Below, in pieces: positions 1-5,413 of a DNA stretch of 5,413 nt (position 1 is its first letter; every line of letters starts with the position of its first letter). The translations under genes and the position numbers were made by a program. Source of the DNA: Lachnospiraceae bacterium (GTDB taxonomy: Bacteria; Bacillota_A; Clostridia; Lachnospirales; Lachnospiraceae); the NCBI GenBank assembly GCA_017464045.1, contig JAFUEG010000036.1, positions 1 through 5,413 of the forward strand. Direction: 5' to 3'. The notes beneath the pieces were generated by a model. That model was given only the letters and a program-made list of their open reading frames with translations, ran no database searches and was not told the DNA's origin.

Positions 1-275
1 ATAGCCGGAACTCCAAGCTTATTCATTGCCATCGCCATAAGTGCAACGGACATCTGCTCACCTATTGTGAAAAGCATATCCATTTCTCTTTTTGGTGGAA
101 TCTCATTGATATCCTTTGCCATGGTGATAAGCTCATCAGTATATTTGCCCATTGCAGACAGTACAACTACAACGTCATTTCCCTTCTGGTAATCCTCTAT
201 ACACCTTCTGGCAACATTAAAAATTCTCTCCTTGTCAGCGACTGAAGTACCGCCGAACTTTTTTACTATCAGCAT
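1..275 (-). CDS. lysC: Aspartokinase (aspartate kinase), N-terminal 91 residues; 3' end beyond the left edge
   Basis: This enzyme phosphorylates L-aspartate with ATP to give aspartyl-4-phosphate, the first step towards lysine, threonine and methionine, in the cytoplasm. Seen: an open frame from ATG at 275 runs off the left edge after 91 complete codons. It opens with the amino acid kinase signature KFGGTSVAD (residues 6-14; Lys6 is the expected catalytic/nucleotide-site lysine). It continues with the VVVVLSAMG strand and loop (35-43) and the TIGEQMS segment (70-76), which fits the aspartate-binding GEQ motif. A ribosome binding site AGGAGG (286-281) lies 5 bases upstream of the ATG. The start follows the hom stop by 24 bases, so the two genes are probably co-transcribed and supply successive parts of one pathway. 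The C-terminal ACT domains, which decide the feedback inhibitor, lie outside the window, so the isozyme class cannot be told; the symbol lysC is the usual name for a monofunctional enzyme. The family assignment is near certain. Confidence 0.95.
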   Translation of the reverse strand, partial: MLIVKKFGGTSVADKERIFNVARRCIEDYQKGNDVVVVLSAMGKYTDELITMAKDINEIPPKREMDMLFTIGEQMSVALMAMAMNKLGVPA

Positions 276-299
276 ATCGTCCTCCTACATTGCCTTTTA

Positions 300-1508
300 T
301 TATAATGTTGTTCTTATTCTTTGGATAAGGTCAAACGAACGAATCTTTTTATCGAAATCGCCCTGCTTCATGGATGAAGTTAAAAATGCAACCTCACCGA
401 GAACCTTATCACTATTAATATATGTTACTTCTCCAAAAACATCTTCAATATGTGTCTTTGAATTTGTATCCTTTACTCTTACAAAAAATCTGCATTCGAA
501 ATCTTTTATATCACCAAGAGTAATCTTATCCTTTTCCCAGATAGTCATTATATTGGTGCCCTGATGCTTAACCGCATCAACAACATCGGCAACTACCGCA
601 CTGGCAGTAGGAAGCTTTCCTGCTCCGCGGCCGTAAAACATGGTATCACCAAGTACGTTACCATGTATAAATATTCCGTTAAATACTCCGTTTACATTCA
701 TAAGCGGATGCTCTTTATCAAGCATAAACGGTGCAACCATAGAATAGATTACATCATCCTTAACCTTTGTCATACCAAGAAGCTTGATAACCGTATCCGT
801 TTCCTTAGCATACTCTATATCAGCATTGGTAATCTTACTGATTCCCTCTGTGTATATATCCTCATAATCCACCTGTCTGCCATAAGCAAGAGAAGTAAGA
901 ATGGCTATCTTTCTGCAGGCATCATGACCTTCTACATCAGCTTCCGGATTTCTTTCTGCATAACCCTTTTGCTGAGCCTGTCTTAATACAGTATCAAAAT
1001 CCTCTCCTTCATCGGTCATCTTGGAAAGTATATAATTAGTAGTACCGTTTAATATACCAATTATCTCCGTTATCTTGTCTGCTGTAAGAGACTGGTTGAT
1101 TGGTCGTATAATAGGTATTCCTCCACCGACACTTGCTTCAAATAAGAAGTTTGTGTCGTGCTCTTTCGCTATCTCAAGAAGCTCTGCACCATGCTTTGCA
1201 ACAAGCTCTTTATTGGAGGTACATACACTCTTTCCGGCAAGCAGTGCGTCCTTTGTAAACTGATATGCAGGATTGATTCCTCCCATTACCTCAACAACAA
1301 TCTTTACTTCAGGATCATTTAAAATAACATTGTAATCATGGACAAGTATCTTCTCAACAGGATCTCCCGGAAAATCTCTCAAATCAAGGACATACTTAAT
1401 GTTGATTTCCTGACCTGCTCTTATATTTATACTGTCATGATTTTTTTCTATAACCTCTACTACTCCGGAGCCTACTGTTCCGTATCCAAGTACCGCTATA
1501 TTTATCAT
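300..1508 (-). CDS. hom: Homoserine dehydrogenase
   Basis: This cytoplasmic enzyme reduces L-aspartate-4-semialdehyde to L-homoserine with NAD(P)H, at the branch to threonine and methionine. Seen: 402 residues. An N-terminal Rossmann fold carries GYGTVG (residues 8-13). TSNKELVAKHG (97-107) holds the active-site-region lysine K100. The catalytic domain includes EASVGGGIPIIRP (124-136) and GILNGTTNYI (151-160). By alignment from memory with the yeast enzyme, E185, D191, D196 and K200 match its E208, D214, D219 and catalytic K223. After about residue 330 comes a short alpha/beta tail (FECRFFVRVKD, then DVFGEV, then GEVAFLT) that looks like a shortened ACT domain without the usual DxPGV loop. 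B. subtilis Hom, about 430 residues, has a full ACT domain. The ATG at 1508 lies 3 bases after the cheW stop, with GAGGAG 9 bases upstream inside cheW, which suggests translational coupling. Aspartokinase follows. The stop is TAA. Confidence 0.97.
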   Translation of the reverse strand: MINIAVLGYGTVGSGVVEVIEKNHDSINIRAGQEINIKYVLDLRDFPGDPVEKILVHDYNVILNDPEVKIVVEVMGGINPAYQFTKDALLAGKSVCTSNKELVAKHGAELLEIAKEHDTNFLFEASVGGGIPIIRPINQSLTADKITEIIGILNGTTNYILSKMTDEGEDFDTVLRQAQQKGYAERNPEADVEGHDACRKIAILTSLAYGRQVDYEDIYTEGISKITNADIEYAKETDTVIKLLGMTKVKDDVIYSMVAPFMLDKEHPLMNVNGVFNGIFIHGNVLGDTMFYGRGAGKLPTASAVVADVVDAVKHQGTNIMTIWEKDKITLGDIKDFECRFFVRVKDTNSKTHIEDVFGEVTYINSDKVLGEVAFLTSSMKQGDFDKKIRSFDLIQRIRTTL

Positions 1509-1511
1509 CTT

Positions 1512-2024
1512 TTATATCTCCTCTATATCTCCGCTTTCCTCTTCTCCCGGATTTTCTTCAAGAAGCTCTGCAAGCTCTTCGAAAACCTCATCGTCTATAA
1601 GCTTATCAACTGATATGCATAAGATAATATCAGCCTTCTTATCTCCCGGTAATCCGACCTTTATAACACTTTCAAGATATCCGGTGTTATCATTTTTAAC
1701 AACACCCGGAACTTTCTTTATATCTTCAGGCTCAACAGGAACTATTCCAAGTACATCATCTACCTCAAGTCCAAGCTTTATCCCATGTGTTTCGCATATT
1801 AAAAGCTGAACATTATTGCCCTTTTCGGACTCATCTAGTTCAAATCTTTCTTTTAAATTAAAGATAGGAACGATTTCATTTCTAAGATGAATTATACCCT
1901 TTATGAATTCTGCACTTGTTGGTATTCCGACAACACTGTAGTCACTTTCAATACCATTTATCTTAGCTAGATTTACACTATACCTCTTATTGTTCAGTAA
2001 AAAAATAATGTACTTTTCTTCCAT
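1512..2024 (-). CDS. cheW: CheW-like coupling/adaptor protein, single domain
   Basis: CheW proteins are soluble scaffolds that link chemoreceptors (MCPs) to the histidine kinase CheA at the inner face of the membrane. Seen: 170 residues. An N-terminal half (KYIIFLLNNKRYSVNL, residues 4-19) leads into the diagnostic segment IPTSAEFIKGIIHLRNEIVP (34-53), followed by IFNLKERF (54-61), as in the CheW pattern IP..P.FIKG..NLRG.IVP..DL. A second half carries LLICETHGIKLGLEVDDVLGI (74-94) and ADIILCISVDKLI (131-143), the expected second beta-barrel. No histidine kinase, receiver or second CheW domain is present. Asn49 replaces the common Gly of LRG. The last 25 residues (146-170) contain 12 Asp/Glu and no Lys/Arg. 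The ATG at 2024 has AGGAGG (2038-2033) 8 bases upstream. It lies between prfB (32-base gap) and hom (3-base gap), with no other chemotaxis gene visible, so a role outside motility is possible. The domain family is secure; assignment as the true chemotaxis CheW is less so. Confidence 0.88.
   Translation of the reverse strand: MEEKYIIFLLNNKRYSVNLAKINGIESDYSVVGIPTSAEFIKGIIHLRNEIVPIFNLKERFELDESEKGNNVQLLICETHGIKLGLEVDDVLGIVPVEPEDIKKVPGVVKNDNTGYLESVIKVGLPGDKKADIILCISVDKLIDDEVFEELAELLEENPGEEESGDIEEI
1518..1523 (-). promoter_or_regulatory. Ribosome binding site of hom, embedded in the end of cheW
   Basis: GAGGAG sits 9 bases upstream of the hom ATG and is formed by the two consecutive Glu codons (168-169) just before the last sense codon and stop of cheW. 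Ribosomes finishing cheW would therefore clear this site and stop within 3 bases of the next start, a layout typical of coupled translation. The coupling itself is inferred. Confidence 0.8.
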
Positions 2025-2056
2025 ACCTTATTCCTCCTTAAAGATTTCCGTATTGA

Positions 2057-3176
2057 CTAATTCTCATCCTTAGACGTTTTTATCCATTTTAAATAAGCAT
2101 TAATAAATAAGTTTATATCACCGTTTAAAACTGCATCTGCATTGGCAGTTTCACAGTTTGTTCTGTGATCTTTGACGAGCTTATAGGGCTGTAGGAAATA
2201 TGTCCTTATCTGACTTCCCCAACCATTTTCGGTAAGCTCTCCCCTTATATCGGAAATCTTATCAAGATTTTCCTGCTTTTTAATCATATAAAGCTTTGCC
2301 TTGAGCATCTTCATAGCTTTATCCTTGTTGCTGTGCTGCGAGCGTTCATTCTGACACTGCACAACTACTCCTGTAGGAAGATGCGTTATTCTTACAGCAG
2401 AGGAGGTCTTATTGATATGCTGACCGCCTGCACCGCTGGCACGATATGTATCAATCTTTAAATCATCATCATTTATCTCAACAACTATATCATCATTTAA
2501 TTCCGGCATCACATCTACGGCTGCGAAGGTTGTCTGTCTCTTTCCTGCTGCATTAAACGGAGACATCCTGATTAGTCTGTGAACACCCTTTTCGGACTTT
2601 GCGTAACCATAAGCATCATATCCGTTTATCTGAAATGTGATTGATTTGTAACCAACCTCATCTCCATCAAGGAAGTCCAAAACCTCTACATCAAAGCCCA
2701 TCTTTTCAGCCCATCTGTTGTACATCCTGTAAAGCATGGATACCCAATCACAGCTTTCAGTACCACCGGCTCCGGCGTTGATATTAATCACCGCATTATT
2801 TTCGTCAAACTCATCTGATAAAAGAGTAGCTATTCGAAGTGTCTCAAAGCTGTTCTTAAATTCCTCAAAGGTATCTGTTATCTCTCCCACCAGACTTTCA
2901 TCATTATCCTCTTCAGCCATCTCGATAAGCGTTTCGATGTCATCTGCCTGATTTTTAATACCCTCAAATTCTTCAAGAGATTTTTTCAATCCCTTGAGTT
3001 CCTTCATAACTTTTTGACTTTCATCATTATCATTCCAAAAGTCAGGACTTTCCATCTTTGCTTCTAACTCTTTTATTCGAATCTCTTTGTGGGCGATGTC
3101 AAAGTGAATCCCTCAATTCTTCCAGTGGGTTCCTATATTCTTTTAATTTAAGTCTTAAGTTATCAAGCTCGACCAC
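2057..3176 (-). CDS. prfB: Peptide chain release factor 2 (RF2), expressed through a programmed +1 frameshift
   Basis: RF2 recognises UGA and UAA in the ribosomal A site and triggers peptide release. Seen: codons 1-25 run from GTG at 3176 to CTT at 3104-3102 and meet an in-frame TGA (3101-3099). Skipping one base (3101) continues from GAC (3100-3098) to the TAG stop at 2059-2057, giving about 372 residues against 365 in E. coli. The stop-recognition tripeptide SPF falls at residues 205-207 and the peptidyl-hydrolysis GGQ at 250-252, exactly the E. coli RF2 numbers. NINAGAGGTESCDW (131-144) is also typical. Residue 246 is Ala. GTG 3176 is the only usable start: the frame has a TAA at 3191-3189, and AAGGTGGTGA lies just upstream. 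The gene ends in TAG, which is read by RF1, while the internal stop is the RF2-specific TGA. This gives negative feedback: plentiful RF2 terminates at codon 26 and scarce RF2 favours frameshifting. It follows secA, a common Firmicutes order. Confidence 0.97.
3098..3114 (-). promoter_or_regulatory. prfB programmed +1 frameshift signal (CTT TGA C with upstream Shine-Dalgarno-like GAGGG)
   Basis: On the minus strand the site reads TTG AGG GAT TCA CTT TGA C. The slippery CTT (3104-3102), in-frame TGA (3101-3099) and following C (3098, a weak termination context) match the classic bacterial prfB element. The stimulatory Shine-Dalgarno-like sequence is GAGGG (3114-3110), with its A 9 bases before CTT as in E. 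coli AGGGGGTAT, but with fewer G residues, so pairing with 16S rRNA should be weaker. Conserved RF2 sequence continues only in the +1 frame after the TGA. Confidence 0.95.
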
Positions 3177-3183
3177 CCTATCA

Positions 3184-3190
3184 CCACCTT
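3184..3190 (-). promoter_or_regulatory. Ribosome binding site that fixes the GTG start of prfB
   Basis: AAGGTGG (part of AAGGTGGTGA) differs from consensus AAGGAGGTGA at one base and lies 7 bases before the GTG at 3176. An in-frame TAA at 3191-3189 and the absence of any other in-frame start between it and the GTG make this the only possible start. Confidence 0.85.
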
Positions 3191-3263
3191 AATAAATTAT
3201 ATAACATATCTATTAATCAAATTTTTATAATCTGTATATCCAAATTAATAAGCATCTGATTTA

Positions 3264-5413
3264 TTATGCGTTTCTTCCGCAGCACATCTTATATTTCTTT
3301 CCGCTTCCGCAAGGACACGGATCATTTCTTCCAATCTTGGCGGTTGCTCTTCTGACAGGTCCTTTCTTTACAGAATCATCTCTGTTTGTACCTGTAACCT
3401 TGGCTACCTCTTCACGTTCAACCTTCTGCTCAATCTTGACATGCATGAGCATCTTAACAGTGTCTTCCTGGATAGCAGCAGTCATTTCATTGAACATATC
3501 ATAGCCTGCAAATTTATATTCTACTAACGGATCCCTGCTGCCGTAAGATTGAAGTGATATACCCTGTCTTAACTGGGTCATATCATCGATATGTGACATC
3601 CATTTTTTATCTATAACCTTAAGAAGAATAACTCGTTCTATCTCTCTTATATGCTCAGGCTCCGGAAACTCAGCTTCCTTTGCTTCATATAGTTTGACAG
3701 CCTCCTCCTTAAGTCTTTGCTTAAGCTTTTTAACATCTCCGGATTTCTTTTCCTCATCGGTAAGAACTATTTTTTCGTAAGGAACGATCGGGATAAGGAG
3801 TCTGTTTAATTCCTCTATCTCCCATGCATCCGGTGAAAGGTCTGCGGCACAGGTTTTATCTATATACTTCTCAACCGTATCCTGCATAAACTTAAGAACC
3901 ACGTCACGCATGTTTTCTCCATCAAGAACTCTTCTTCTTTCTGCATATATGACCTCTCTTTGCTCATTATTAACCTGGTCATATTCAAGAAGATTCTTTC
4001 TTATGGCAAAGTTATTGGACTCAATTTTCTTTTGAGCCTTTTCTATAAAGTTTGTAATTGTCTTATGCTGTATCTCTTCACCCTCAGGAATCTTAAGTGC
4101 ATCATATACAGCCTTAACTTTTTCAGAACCAAAGAGCCTCATAAGGTCATCATCAAGTGAAAGATAAAATTTAGATTCACCCGGATCACCCTGACGACCT
4201 GAACGACCTCTTAACTGATTATCTATACGTCTTGACTCGTGTCTTTCCGTACCTATAATCTTAAGTCCTCCTAGCTCTGCCACGCCTTCTCCAAGTTTAA
4301 TATCGGTACCACGGCCTGCCATGTTGGTCGCTATCGTAACTGCACCCATCTGACCGGCATCTGCAACAATCTCAGCCTCAAGCTCATGAAACTTTGCATT
4401 TAAGACCTTGTGTTGTATACCTCTCTTCGAGAGCATTTTAGATAATTCCTCTGATGCCTCAATGGTAATAGTACCAACCAAAACCGGCTGTCCCTTTTCA
4501 TGAGACTCGGCAACGGCATCAACGTTTGCATTAAGCTTTTCTCTCTTAGTCTTAAATACCGAATCCTGATGATCTATTCTCTTTATAGGAAGATTGGTAG
4601 GAACCTCAACAACGTCCATACCGTAAATCTCTCTAAACTCATTTTCCTCTGTAAGAGCTGTACCTGTCATACCGGCTTTCTTCTTATATTTATTGAAGAA
4701 GTTCTGGAAGGTTATGGTTGCAAGAGTTCTGGTTTCTCTCTTAACCTTAACATTTTCCTTTGCCTCTATAGCCTGATGAAGTCCATCAGAAAAACGTCTG
4801 CCGGGCATAATACGTCCGGTAAACTCATCGACTATAAGTACCTCATCATCCTTTACAACATAATCCTTATCCTTAAACATAAGGGCATGTGCACGAAGTG
4901 CCATAATCATATTGTGCTGGATATCTATATTTTCAGCATCTGAATAGTTTTCTATATGGAAGAACTGCTCAACCTCTTTGACACCCTGTGCGGTAAGCAC
5001 AACCTGCTTATCCTTTTCATCAACGAGGTAATCTCCATCCTCTTCTATTTCATTTCCCATGATTGCATCCATCTTGCTTATCTCCATGGATGCGGTTCCT
5101 CTTTTAAGTCTTCTTGCAAGGTAATCACACATCTTATAAAGATCTGTGGACTTACCGCTCTGACCAGATATGATAAGAGGTGTTCTTGCCTCATCTATAA
5201 GTACGGAGTCAACCTCATCGACGATTGCATAATGCAGGTCTCTTTGAACTTTCTGTTCGTTGTAGATAACCATATTATCTCTTAAGTAATCAAAACCAAG
5301 CTCATTGTTTGTAACATAAGTTATATCACAATTATAGGCCTCACGTCTTGCGTCATTCTTATCTCCGTTAAGTATAACTCCGACCTTTAAACCTAAAAAT
5401 TCATGAACCTGTC
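3264..5413 (-). CDS. secA: Protein translocase ATPase SecA; 5' end beyond the right edge
   Basis: SecA is the motor that drives unfolded preproteins through the SecYEG channel using ATP. Seen: 715 complete codons; the frame is open to the right edge, so the ATG at 5273 is internal. By comparison with E. coli about 140 N-terminal residues, including Walker A, are missing. In visible numbering: FDYLRDNM (40-47), Walker B DEVDS (65-69), then [11 protein letters not shown] (73-83), the preprotein cross-linking domain (about 84-175), VDEFTGR (194-200), AGMTGTA (246-252), [16 protein letters not shown] (359-374), [20 protein letters not shown] (389-408), the helical scaffold/wing region, and [22 protein letters not shown] (622-643). 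The C terminus carries the zinc-binding, SecB-type motif [16 protein letters not shown], with cysteines at 699, 701, 710 and 711; the last is His in E. coli. This tail and the canonical length point to housekeeping SecA1 rather than an accessory SecA2. No large insertion is apparent. The stop is TAA, 87 bases before prfB, with no terminator hairpin between. Confidence 0.98.
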   Translation of the reverse strand, partial: QVHEFLGLKVGVILNGDKNDARREAYNCDITYVTNNELGFDYLRDNMVIYNEQKVQRDLHYAIVDEVDSVLIDEARTPLIISGQSGKSTDLYKMCDYLARRLKRGTASMEISKMDAIMGNEIEEDGDYLVDEKDKQVVLTAQGVKEVEQFFHIENYSDAENIDIQHNMIMALRAHALMFKDKDYVVKDDEVLIVDEFTGRIMPGRRFSDGLHQAIEAKENVKVKRETRTLATITFQNFFNKYKKKAGMTGTALTEENEFREIYGMDVVEVPTNLPIKRIDHQDSVFKTKREKLNANVDAVAESHEKGQPVLVGTITIEASEELSKMLSKRGIQHKVLNAKFHELEAEIVADAGQMGAVTIATNMAGRGTDIKLGEGVAELGGLKIIGTERHESRRIDNQLRGRSGRQGDPGESKFYLSLDDDLMRLFGSEKVKAVYDALKIPEGEEIQHKTITNFIEKAQKKIESNNFAIRKNLLEYDQVNNEQREVIYAERRRVLDGENMRDVVLKFMQDTVEKYIDKTCAADLSPDAWEIEELNRLLIPIVPYEKIVLTDEEKKSGDVKKLKQRLKEEAVKLYEAKEAEFPEPEHIREIERVILLKVIDKKWMSHIDDMTQLRQGISLQSYGSRDPLVEYKFAGYDMFNEMTAAIQEDTVKMLMHVKIEQKVEREEVAKVTGTNRDDSVKKGPVRRATAKIGRNDPCPCGSGKKYKMCCGRNA

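Noticed and set aside
276..299. A leader peptide, T-box or riboswitch ahead of the aspartokinase gene (lysine or threonine control)
   Set aside because: The gap is only 24 bases and is filled by the ribosome binding site; there is no room for such an element.
3053..3055. ATG at 3055 as the prfB start
   Set aside because: No good ribosome binding site precedes it, and conserved RF2 sequence continues upstream through the frameshift to GTG 3176.
3056..3176. The TGA at 3101-3099 as evidence of a broken prfB or a sequencing error
   Set aside because: The CTT TGA C context at codon 25/26 and the seamless RF2 sequence in the +1 frame match the known programmed frameshift.
3177..3263. TATAAT at 3201-3196 in the secA-prfB gap as a promoter for prfB
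   Set aside because: No -35 box at suitable spacing, and the predicted transcript start would fall at the ribosome binding site. The gap is so AT-rich that such matches are expected by chance.
3177..3263. Inverted repeat TATTAAT / ATTAATA in the secA-prfB gap as a terminator or operator
   Set aside because: It is a 7-bp AT-only stem with a long loop and no following U-tract; too weak to be called.
4500..4943. Plus-strand open frames (the longest 147 codons here; others at 232-564, 564-986 and 4956-5285)
   Set aside because: They lie opposite conserved secA, hom and aspartokinase coding sequence, show no family-like protein features, and are rich in Ile/Leu/Tyr/Cys as expected of antisense shadows.
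5271..5273. ATG at 5273 as the secA start
   Set aside because: The frame is open upstream to the window edge and encodes typical SecA sequence, including [18 protein letters not shown] and GFDYLRD.

Overview
The window is a stretch of bacterial chromosome with every gene on the minus strand. Reading from right to left it holds secA (5' end cut off at the right edge), prfB, a cheW-like gene, hom, and an aspartokinase gene (3' end cut off at the left edge). Base composition is AT-rich, and all four visible start codons have AGGAGG-type ribosome binding sites. The secA-prfB adjacency is a well-known Firmicutes (Bacillota) arrangement. The style of the SecA and aspartokinase proteins, plus a chemotaxis-type gene, suggests an anaerobic clostridial genome, perhaps a motile Lachnospiraceae member of the Butyrivibrio/Roseburia kind. 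The family-level guess is inference.

Layout: positions 3264-5413 encode the SecA preprotein translocase ATPase from before its Walker B motif to its zinc-binding C terminus. An 87-base AT-rich gap with no recognisable terminator follows. Positions 2057-3176 encode peptide chain release factor 2. It starts at GTG and needs a +1 programmed frameshift at CTT TGA C (codons 25/26), so a simple reading-frame scan recovers only the last 332 of about 372 residues. After 32 bases comes a 170-residue single-domain CheW-like protein with an acidic tail (1512-2024). Three bases later starts homoserine dehydrogenase (300-1508), whose ribosome binding site lies inside the last codons of cheW. After 24 bases comes aspartokinase (1-275, first 91 residues visible).

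The gaps of 87, 32, 3 and 24 bases, the shared strand and the lack of terminators suggest one transcription unit or overlapping ones. Functionally it is a mix: protein export (SecA), translation termination (RF2), a receptor-kinase coupling protein (CheW-like), and two enzymes of the aspartate family pathway (Ask makes aspartyl phosphate, Hom reduces aspartate semialdehyde to homoserine for threonine and methionine). The most notable points are the RF2 autoregulatory frameshift with a weakened upstream Shine-Dalgarno-like element, the tight coupling of a CheW-like gene to hom, and the non-standard ACT-like tail of Hom. I see no RNA genes, mobile elements, CRISPR arrays or convincing undescribed system here.
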